Shown: one piece after another, positions 17,812 to 24,525 of the stretch
Layout of the letters: each line of letters opens with the position of its first letter
Numbering within the stretch: the stretch's first letter is position 1
DNA from: Nitrobacter sp051535215
GTDB lineage: Bacteria > Pseudomonadota > Alphaproteobacteria > Rhizobiales > Xanthobacteraceae
NCBI RefSeq assembly: GCF_051535215.1
Contig: NZ_JBPPLY010000001.1
Coordinates: 186,001 to 250,000 of the forward strand
Length of the DNA: 64,000 nt
Direction: 5' to 3'
Notes under the pieces: model-generated
Databases searched by the model: none
What the model was told of the DNA's origin: nothing
The model's input: only the letters and a program-made list of their open reading frames with translations
Made by a program: the position numbers and the translations under genes

Positions 17812-18132
17812 TCAGGCGTCCGCGGTGGCGCCGTTGCGCCGGGCGGCCTTTTTCTTCTTGTCGCTCGGTTTCAGAAAATTGACGCCGATCTGGTCGCCAT
17901 TGACCCAGGCGAGCTCGCAGCGGCGATAGGCGAGCCCCGTCGACGACAGCAGCAGGAAGAATTCCTTCAGGTGGAGGCCCTCGATGGAACCTTCAATGGT
18001 CAGCTTGGCGCCATGTTCGGAAACGTCCTCCATGGTGCAGTCGCGGCGCCAGGTGCCGTCGATGCCCATCATATGGGCGCTGTATCCGCGCTCGAAGGTG
18101 ACGCGTTCGCCCTTGCGCCGTTCCGCACCCAT
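17812..18132 (-). CDS. PilZ domain protein
   Basis: A 106-residue single-domain protein. The c-di-GMP-binding RxxxR element is Arg-Arg-Lys-Gly-Glu-Arg near residue 5, and the D/NxSxxG element is Asp-Val-Ser-Glu-His-Gly near residue 37, so binding of c-di-GMP is likely. The tail is rich in Lys and Arg. The start at 18132 places the RxxxR motif at the N-terminus; the frame opens back to 18228. The gene sits between the TsaE-AmgK fusion and murU, two genes expected to work together, and shows no other sign of membership in that operon. Confidence 0.85.
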   Translation of the reverse strand: MGAERRKGERVTFERGYSAHMMGIDGTWRRDCTMEDVSEHGAKLTIEGSIEGLHLKEFFLLLSSTGLAYRRCELAWVNGDQIGVNFLKPSDKKKKAARRNGATADA

Positions 18133-18224
18133 GGCCCTGCTCCCGTCGAGAAACCGCACCGCAGTGCGGCTTAGAGTCGCAGAGAGTAGGGCATGACCTC
18201 TAACAAGCCGTAAAGCAAATGTGT

Positions 18225-19745
18225 TCAAGCCGCCGGAGGCGGGACGTGAGCCTGATACCAGGCCCGGGCTTCACCCAATGAGGGGTGGGCGAGCGAGCGG
18301 GTCAGGTAGGTCCAGATCCGCGGCTGGTGCCGCAGGTAGTGCGGTTTGCCGTCGCGCCGGTTTAGCCGCGCGAAAGTGCCGAGCAGCCGCGTGTTGCGCT
18401 GCGCCGACATGATGGCGTAGAGCTCGGCGAAGCCGGCGGGGTCGAACGGCGAGCCGCTTCCCAGCCGCGCCTTCACGTAACGCGCCAGCAGCGCAAGTTC
18501 CAGCGGCTCCGGCACGTTCACCCGCGCATCCTGCAAAAGCGAAACGAGATCGTAGGTCGAGGGGCCGAGCACGGTGTCCTGAAAGTCGATCACGCCGACC
18601 TGTTTGATGTCGTGACGCTGTTCCAGCCAGATCAGATTGGGCGAATGGAAATCCCGCAGCACCCAGGTCCTCGGCGCAGCATTTGCCTTCTCTAGTAATC
18701 CGCGCCACATCGCCATGAATTCGGCGCGCAGGTCGCCCGGCTCGATGTCCCGGTCCGGCAAATACCAGTCGAGCATCAGCCCCACCTCGACCAGCATCGC
18801 CTCGGTATCGAATATCGGGATGGCGTAGGGGATATGCGGCGCGACCGAAAGGATTTCGGGCAGCGTCCGGCCGTGCAGCGCCGCCAGCATGTCGGTGGCG
18901 GCCTCATAACGCCTGGCGATCGGCGCCGGCGGCGTGCCTTCGACGAAGCCCGCGCTGCCGAAATCTTCGGTGATGAGAAATCCCAATTCCAGATCGGCAT
19001 GATGGATCGCGGGTGCGGAAAAGCCCTGATCGCGCAGGCCGCGCGCGATGGCGACGAAAGGTTTGACGTCTTCGGCAAGATGCACGGCCGCGCTGTAGGA
19101 CTTGCCGTCGTGGATCGCGGGCCCATCCGGCCGCTTCGGCGCGTTCATCAGGATGAAGCTCGTGTCGCCGCGGATCAGCCGGGCGTAGGAGCGCGTCGAG
19201 GCGTCGCCCGCCATGCGCTGCCGTTTCGCATCGAGATATCCGGCGTCCTCGAGAAACTGCCGCAGCGCCGCCAGCCGCGCGACCTGAGCCGCGGCCTTGC
19301 CGTAACCGGTGATCTCGGCGGCGCGGGCGGCCGAGCCGAGCGCCGGGCGATGACTGAAAGCGATGTCGATCCGGTCAGCGGGCAGGGCGCCGGCGGCGCG
19401 CTCCGGCCATTCGATCAGCACCACCGTCGCTTCGGGCAGCGGCGCAAGGCCGATCTCCTCAAGCTCGCCGGGGCCACTGATGCGATAGAGGTCGGCGTGG
19501 AGCAGCGGGTAGGGCGGCAGATCATAGTGCTGGGCCAGCGTGAACGTCGGGCTCGGCACCTCGATCGTATCGTCCCCGGCGAGGTAGCGGATCATGGCGC
19601 GGGCGGCGGCAGTCTTGCCCGCGCCGAGATCGCCCGACAGCGTGATGACGTCACCGGGACCGACCAGCAGGGCGAGGTCCGCCATCAGGTCTGCGGTCGC
19701 GGTCTCGTTGACCAGCGCGGTCGTGAATGTCGAGGGTTCGTTCAT
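18225..19745 (-). CDS. TsaE-AmgK fusion: t6A ATPase subunit joined to amino-sugar (MurNAc/GlcNAc) kinase
   Basis: A 506-residue two-domain protein. Residues 1-155 are TsaE: Walker A Gly-Asp-Leu-Gly-Ala-Gly-Lys-Thr at 38-45 and Ser-Pro-Thr-Phe-Thr-Leu near 65. TsaE drives the TsaB-TsaD complex that makes t6A at tRNA position 37. Residues 175-506 are an aminoglycoside-phosphotransferase-like kinase of the AmgK type, with Gly-Asp-Ala-Ser-Thr-Arg-Ser-Tyr near 180, the catalytic loop Leu-Arg-Asp-Phe-His-Ser-Pro-Asn near 365 and Ile-Asp-Phe-Gln-Asp near 390. AmgK makes MurNAc-1-P for MurU. The ATG overlaps the stop of the DivL-like gene. Fusions of this kind occur in other alphaproteobacteria. Confidence 0.9.
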   Translation of the reverse strand: MNEPSTFTTALVNETATADLMADLALLVGPGDVITLSGDLGAGKTAAARAMIRYLAGDDTIEVPSPTFTLAQHYDLPPYPLLHADLYRISGPGELEEIGLAPLPEATVVLIEWPERAAGALPADRIDIAFSHRPALGSAARAAEITGYGKAAAQVARLAALRQFLEDAGYLDAKRQRMAGDASTRSYARLIRGDTSFILMNAPKRPDGPAIHDGKSYSAAVHLAEDVKPFVAIARGLRDQGFSAPAIHHADLELGFLITEDFGSAGFVEGTPPAPIARRYEAATDMLAALHGRTLPEILSVAPHIPYAIPIFDTEAMLVEVGLMLDWYLPDRDIEPGDLRAEFMAMWRGLLEKANAAPRTWVLRDFHSPNLIWLEQRHDIKQVGVIDFQDTVLGPSTYDLVSLLQDARVNVPEPLELALLARYVKARLGSGSPFDPAGFAELYAIMSAQRNTRLLGTFARLNRRDGKPHYLRHQPRIWTYLTRSLAHPSLGEARAWYQAHVPPPAA

Positions 19746-22258
19746 TCAGCGGCGTTGCGCTGCGCGCTCCGGTCGAGCGGAAAATCGCAAACGACCCTGG
19801 TGCCACGCTTGACGGTGGAATCGAAATGCACGCGTCCGCCATGGAGTTCCACGAAGGAGCGCACCAGCGACAGGCCGAGGCCCGCGCCGCGATGCCGCGA
19901 GCCATTGGCGTGGCTTTCGAACCAGTCGAACACCTTGTCCTTGACCTCGGGCGGAATGCCGGGACCTTCGTCCATCACCACAAATCTCACGCTGTGCTCG
20001 GTGCGCCGGGCGCTCACAGTGATCACGGCGTCCGGCGGCGAGAAGCCGGCGGCGTTGGCAAGCAGGTTGTAGAGGACCTGGACGATGCGGCGTTCGTCGC
20101 CGACGAAGTTGCCGATATCCGGATCGACGTCGACATTTAGGACGATGCGGTCGCGGGTCAGGCGGTCCTGAATGCCCTCTGCCGCCGCCGCGATGGTCTT
20201 GCGCACATCGACCGGCCCGAGCTCGAGCGTCATCGCGCCGGCGTCGATGGTGGCGAGGTCAAGAATGTTGTTGGTCAGCGCGAGCAGCGCATCCGTCGAC
20301 GAGGTGATGTAGTTGACGTATTCGGCCTGCTTCTCGGTGAGCGGCCCGGTGCCGGGATCGTTCATCAGGTGCGCGAAGCCGATGATGGTGGTCAGCGGCG
20401 AACGCAGCTCGTACGAAACGTGGTGGACGAAGTCGACCTTCATCTGGTCGGCGGCCTCGAGCGCATCGTTGCGTTCGCGTAGCGCGCGTTCGACGTTCTC
20501 GCTGTCGGTGATGTCGTGGAACGTCAGCATGGTGGCGCCGTCGGGCAGCGGCATGGTCATGCAGTCCAGCACCGTGCCGTCCTTGCGCTCGAGCTTGAGC
20601 CGCACCGCGGCACGATTGTCGATACCGGTGACGGCGTTGCGGATCGTCTGCCACGCGGCATCGTCGTCGAACAGCGGCTTGCACCAGGCCTCGACGGTAT
20701 CGATATGCGGCGACTGTGAGAGCGCCTCGGGCGAGAGCTTCCACATCCGGGCGAAGGCGGGATTGAAAAGCTGCGCGCGGCCGTTGCTGCCGAACACTGC
20801 GACCGCTTCGGTGAGGCTGTCCAGGGTCTCGCGCTGCACGGTGATGAGGCGGTCGTAGCGCCGCGCCAGGTCCAGGCTTTCTGTGACATCATCGAACAGG
20901 TAGGTGACGCCGCCTTCGGGGTTGGGCGTGGTGACGATGCTGAGCGCGCGTCCGTCCGGCAGATACCAGACGTCCTTGGCGGCTTCGTTGGCGCGATAGG
21001 CTTCGTGCAGACGGGCCTTCCAGGCGCGGAAGTCCGACTGCTCCGGCAGTTTGCGCGCGGCGCGCAGCCGATCGAGTACGCTGGAATCATCCGGGTTGCC
21101 GTCGAGAAAGGCGCGGTCGAGGTCCCACAGCCGGCGATAGGAATCGTTGTAGAAGGCGAGCCGTCGCCGGCCGTCGAATACGGCGACGCCAGATGACAAC
21201 TGGTCAAGGGTCCGGCGATGCGCGTCCGCCATCCGCTCCAGCGTCTGGCGCAGCTTGACGGCTTCGCTGGCGTCGAGCGCGATGCCGGCGCTTCCGCCGG
21301 CGGCACGAAGCGCGTGGACGTCATAGATGCGCCGCTTGCCGCCGATCACGATCGGCAGTCGCGCGGTAAACGCGGCATGCTCGTTCAGCGCTCGCGCCAT
21401 CGCGAGGCGGTCATTGCTGTCGAGCAGCTCGAGATTGCGTTCGATCGCATCCGCGGCGCTCGCTGCCTCGGTCGCGCGCGCGTAGGCGGCATTGGCGAAA
21501 TTGAGCTTGCCATCGTTGCCCCGCGCCCACAGCGGCCACGGCGCCGCGGCTGCGAAGGCCCGCAGCATCTCGGTTTCTTCCCGCAGGCTGTTGTGGCGCA
21601 GCGTCATCTCGGCGAGATCGCGCCGCAATCCGCCGAGGTCGCGGATCCGCACGATCGCCTGGCCGCCGATGGCGCGGCCCATGGCCTCCACCGTCCGTCC
21701 GGACGACGTAAGCAGGTTGAGCAGAAAACCTTCGCCTGCAGTGCGTAGCGCATCGACCGCATGATCCATCTGCAACGCCGGTTCCGGGGGCAGCCAGGTT
21801 CCGAACGCCAGAACCCGCAAGGGCTGTTTCGCATCCTGCGGCAACAGCAGCGCGGTATCGCCGCTGATTCGGGGCCGGTCCTCGCCCGCGCCCCAGGAAA
21901 TCAAAACCTGCGGTTCTGCAAACAGCAGTGCGCGGAAGCGGTCGGCCTCCGATTGAAGCTCGCGGATTTCGGCGCGCAGCCGCTGCTCGATGGCGGTTGC
22001 GCGGACCCGCGTGCGCATCAGCAGGATGGCGCAGACGACCGAGAAACCGAGCACGCCCAGCGCCATCGCCAGCATGGTCAGATCCTGCCGGTTGAGGTTC
22101 GTGAAGGCGTGAATCAACCGCTCCGGCAAGCCCGCTTCCGTGGCCCATGCGGGCGAGATGTCGACGAGACAAGCGGCACCAGCGCCCGCGATGCCGCCCT
22201 GCACCAGCGAAGTGCATGACAGCAAGGTCCGACGCATCACTGTGATTACGCCCGACAT
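19742..22258 (-). CDS. divL: DivL-like PAS-domain (pseudo)histidine kinase with Tyr in the H-box
   Basis: An 838-residue protein with a possible N-terminal signal-like segment, one clear membrane helix at about residues 60-81, a short coiled region, and PAS-like domains near 350-380 and 478-580. A HisKA domain and a HATPase domain end it. The H-box reads Val-Ser-Tyr-Glu-Leu-Arg-Ser-Pro, so Tyr616 (codon at 20411-20413) replaces the phosphorylated histidine. The N-box Asn-Leu-Leu-Ala-Asn-Ala and the glycine boxes Asp-Glu-Gly-Pro-Gly-Ile and Gly-Ala-Gly-Leu-Gly-Leu are intact. This is the hallmark of DivL, which controls CckA and so CtrA in Caulobacter. The start at 22258 has GGGGCAGG upstream; 22324 is an alternative. 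Confidence 0.85.
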   Translation of the reverse strand: MSGVITVMRRTLLSCTSLVQGGIAGAGAACLVDISPAWATEAGLPERLIHAFTNLNRQDLTMLAMALGVLGFSVVCAILLMRTRVRATAIEQRLRAEIRELQSEADRFRALLFAEPQVLISWGAGEDRPRISGDTALLLPQDAKQPLRVLAFGTWLPPEPALQMDHAVDALRTAGEGFLLNLLTSSGRTVEAMGRAIGGQAIVRIRDLGGLRRDLAEMTLRHNSLREETEMLRAFAAAAPWPLWARGNDGKLNFANAAYARATEAASAADAIERNLELLDSNDRLAMARALNEHAAFTARLPIVIGGKRRIYDVHALRAAGGSAGIALDASEAVKLRQTLERMADAHRRTLDQLSSGVAVFDGRRRLAFYNDSYRRLWDLDRAFLDGNPDDSSVLDRLRAARKLPEQSDFRAWKARLHEAYRANEAAKDVWYLPDGRALSIVTTPNPEGGVTYLFDDVTESLDLARRYDRLITVQRETLDSLTEAVAVFGSNGRAQLFNPAFARMWKLSPEALSQSPHIDTVEAWCKPLFDDDAAWQTIRNAVTGIDNRAAVRLKLERKDGTVLDCMTMPLPDGATMLTFHDITDSENVERALRERNDALEAADQMKVDFVHHVSYELRSPLTTIIGFAHLMNDPGTGPLTEKQAEYVNYITSSTDALLALTNNILDLATIDAGAMTLELGPVDVRKTIAAAAEGIQDRLTRDRIVLNVDVDPDIGNFVGDERRIVQVLYNLLANAAGFSPPDAVITVSARRTEHSVRFVVMDEGPGIPPEVKDKVFDWFESHANGSRHRGAGLGLSLVRSFVELHGGRVHFDSTVKRGTRVVCDFPLDRSAQRNAAE

Positions 22259-22468
22259 GCCTGCCCCAAAATCGCGCGACGATACGACCGGCAAATTGCT
22301 CGCCGTTCGCGAATCGACCAACATTACGCTTAAGCGGACTCGAGGGGTAAGAGTCCAGACCGTGAACGCGAATCCGGCGAGGGAAAAATGCGTGGCCGCG
22401 ACATTTCCGAAACGATTGTTGCAAAATAGAATCGATTTTTCCCGCCGACGAGCGCGACGTTGAGAATG

Positions 22469-22570
22469 CTATAGCGCTTTCGAGCGAAGTGGATTCCGGT
22501 TCGCGTGAAGAAAACGCGTCGCAAAATCATAGAGTCTCGCTTTGATTCTATCAAAAGCGAAAGGCTTTAA
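22469..22570 (+). repeat. Dispersed repeat family 1, copy b
   Basis: CTATAGCGCTTTCGAGCGAA begins the copy, GGTTCGCGTGAAGAAAACGCG is its core, and a hairpin with arms TCGCTTTGA and TCAAAAGCGA closes it. It lies between the divL-like start and dut and runs into the dut stop codon. The rest of the 308-bp gap (22259-22468) should hold the divL promoter, but no clear promoter box was seen. Confidence 0.75.
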
Positions 22571-23025
22571 CGTCCTGTCGAGCCGAATCCGCCGCTGCCG
22601 CGCGAGGTGGCCGGCAGCGTATCGGCGCGCGCGAGTTCCACGCGCGTCACCGGCGCCACGATCATCTGCGCGATGCGCTCGCCGCGCCGGATCGTGAATG
22701 CCTCCCGACCGAGATTCACAAGAAGAACATTGATCTCGCCGCGATAGTCGGCATCCACGGTGCCGGGCGAATTCAGCACGGTGACGCCATGCCTTGCGGC
22801 GAGGCCGGAGCGCGGCCGCACCTGCGCCTCGAATCCCTCGGGCAAGGCGATGACGAGACCGGTCGGCACCATCGCATGCTGTCCGGCTGCGAGCACCAGC
22901 GGCGTTTGTTCGGGAACCGCGGCCAGCAGGTCGAGGCCGGCGGCCTGGCTGCTCTGGTAGGCCGGCAGCGCAAGACCTTCGGCGTGCGGCAGTTGCCGGA
23001 CGTCGACCCTGATCGCACCATTCAT
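22567..23025 (-). CDS. dut: Deoxyuridine 5'-triphosphate nucleotidohydrolase (dUTPase)
   Basis: A 152-residue trimeric dUTPase that hydrolyses dUTP to dUMP, keeping uracil out of DNA. The motifs appear in order: Ala-Gly-Leu-Asp-Leu (motif I), Arg-Pro-Arg-Ser-Gly-Leu-Ala (II), Gly-Thr-Val-Asp-Ala-Asp-Tyr-Arg-Gly-Glu (III), Arg-Arg-Gly-Glu-Arg-Ile-Ala-Gln (IV), and the C-terminal Gly-Ser-Gly-Gly-Phe-Gly-Ser-Thr-Gly (V). The ATG overlaps the coaBC stop (ATGA). The coaBC-dut pairing is common in bacteria. Confidence 0.97.
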   Translation of the reverse strand: MNGAIRVDVRQLPHAEGLALPAYQSSQAAGLDLLAAVPEQTPLVLAAGQHAMVPTGLVIALPEGFEAQVRPRSGLAARHGVTVLNSPGTVDADYRGEINVLLVNLGREAFTIRRGERIAQMIVAPVTRVELARADTLPATSRGSGGFGSTGR

Positions 23026-24458
23026 GCGGCCTGATCCGTCACGGCCGAGACGATGCGTTCGATCAGCATGGCGGCAACCTCTTCCTTGGTCATGACGGGA
23101 AAGGACTCGGTCTTGATCTCGCCGCCGCTCTCACGCGTCAGCAGATGCACGGTGTTGCGGTCGCCGCCCATCACGCCGCTGCCGGGCGAGACGTCGTTGG
23201 CGACCATCCAGTCGCAGCCCTTGCGCGCGAACTTCGCCTTGGCATTGTCGATAAGATGCTCGGTCTCGGCGGCGAAGCCGATCACCAGCGCCGGCCGGTT
23301 CTCGCGCAGGTTCGAGATGGTTGCGAGGATATCCGGGTTCTCGACCAGTTGCAGCGGCGGCATTCCGGCTGCGGTCTTCTTCATTTTCTGCGCGCCTTCG
23401 TGGGCGACGCGCCAGTCGGCAACCGCGGCAGTGAAGATCGCGACCTCCGTTGGCAGCGACGCCTCGACGGCCGCCAGCATCTCGCGCGCCGATTCGACAT
23501 GCTTCACCGTGACGTCCGCAGGATCGTCAAGACCGACCGGTCCTGCGATCAGCGTCACGTCCGCCCCAGCCGCCTGCGCCGCAGCGGCGATGGCAAAGCC
23601 CTGCTTGCCCGAGGAGCGGTTGGCGATATAGCGCACCGGATCGATCGGCTCAAAGGTCGGTCCGGCGGTGACCAGCACGCGGCGGCCCTTGAGGGGCTGC
23701 GTGCGCGCGGGCCTGAGAATCCGCTCGGCAACTGTTGCGATCTCGGTCGGCTCGGCCATGCGTCCGACGCCGGCCTCGCCCGCTTCGGCCATCTCCCCGG
23801 CATTGGGGCCGATCATCACGACGCCATCGCTGGCAAGCTGTGCCACGTTGCGGCGTGTCGCCGGGTTGTTCCACATCAGCGGGTTCATCGCCGGCGCCAG
23901 CAGGATCGGCCTGTCGGTGGCGAGCAGGACCGCGCTGGCGAGATCGTCCGCGTGGCCGTGCGCCATCTTTGCCATCAGATCGGCGGTGGCGGGCGCCACC
24001 ACGATCAGGTCACAGTCGCGCGCAAGCCGGATATGTCCGGCGTCAAATTCGCTGCCTGGATCGAACAGGTCAGTGTGGACGCGAGCGTGCGACAAGGCGC
24101 TGGCGCTCAGCGGAGTCACGAATTGCTGCGCAGCATTTGTCATGATGCAGTGCACAATAAAGCCGCGCTCCTTCAGTCGACGGATCAGGTCGAGCGACTT
24201 ATAGGCTGCGATGCCGCCGCCGATGATCAGCGTCACGTTACGCAGGCCATTGGATTTACGTGATGAATATTTTTCGCCCGATATTGCTGCGCTGCGAGAT
24301 GGCTTATTATCCGTGGCAGCGTCCGACGATCCAGCACGCGCCGTCTCTCTCAGGATGACGCGGACCTCATCCTCGACGGACCGGCCGTTGCGCGCGGCGC
24401 GCAGGCGCAGCTCGGCCTTGGTGGCATCGTCGAGTTTGCGGATGGTCAGGCTGGCCAT
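23022..24458 (-). CDS. coaBC: CoaBC (phosphopantothenoylcysteine decarboxylase/ligase) with N-terminal FitA-type ribbon-helix-helix domain
   Basis: A 478-residue protein with an unusual front end. Residues 1-40 (start Met-Ala-Ser-Leu-Thr-Ile-Arg-Lys-Leu-Asp) match FitA/VapB-type antitoxins, a DNA-binding ribbon-helix-helix fold. Residues 41-73 are a Ser/Ala-rich linker. From residue 74 on comes ordinary CoaBC: the FMN decarboxylase with Gly-Gly-Gly-Ile-Ala-Ala-Tyr-Lys, His142 (Ala-Gly-His-Ile) and Pro-Ala-Met-Asn-Pro-Leu-Met-Trp. The CoaB ligase follows, with Val-Thr-Ala-Gly-Pro-Thr, Arg-Ser-Ser-Gly-Lys-Gln-Gly and Lys-Met-Lys-Lys. The decarboxylase clamp reads Gly-Glu-Met-Ala-Glu-Ala-Gly-Glu and has no cysteine where E. 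coli Dfp has Cys158. AGGGATG precedes the ATG at 24458. The frame is unbroken across the junction. Confidence 0.93.
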   Translation of the reverse strand: MASLTIRKLDDATKAELRLRAARNGRSVEDEVRVILRETARAGSSDAATDNKPSRSAAISGEKYSSRKSNGLRNVTLIIGGGIAAYKSLDLIRRLKERGFIVHCIMTNAAQQFVTPLSASALSHARVHTDLFDPGSEFDAGHIRLARDCDLIVVAPATADLMAKMAHGHADDLASAVLLATDRPILLAPAMNPLMWNNPATRRNVAQLASDGVVMIGPNAGEMAEAGEAGVGRMAEPTEIATVAERILRPARTQPLKGRRVLVTAGPTFEPIDPVRYIANRSSGKQGFAIAAAAQAAGADVTLIAGPVGLDDPADVTVKHVESAREMLAAVEASLPTEVAIFTAAVADWRVAHEGAQKMKKTAAGMPPLQLVENPDILATISNLRENRPALVIGFAAETEHLIDNAKAKFARKGCDWMVANDVSPGSGVMGGDRNTVHLLTRESGGEIKTESFPVMTKEEVAAMLIERIVSAVTDQAA

Positions 24459-24485
24459 GACATCCCTGCGGTCAAGTACGCCAGC

Positions 24486-24510
24486 ATTGATAGCAAAATA
24501 TGCTATCAAT
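24486..24510. promoter_or_regulatory. Perfect 10-bp-arm palindrome upstream of coaBC, likely operator
   Basis: ATTGATAGCA (24486-24495) and TGCTATCAAT (24501-24510) are exact inverted copies separated by AAATA. The site lies wholly in the 67-bp gap between the ubiB stop and the coaBC ATG, 28-52 bp before the start codon, in an AT-rich patch. TGATAGCA/TGCTATCA half-sites are what I recall for the FitA antitoxin of Neisseria, whose fold the CoaBC N-terminus shares. It is therefore a good candidate for autoregulation; binding is inferred, not shown. Confidence 0.65.
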
Positions 24511-24525
24511 GCAATCAAATGGATT

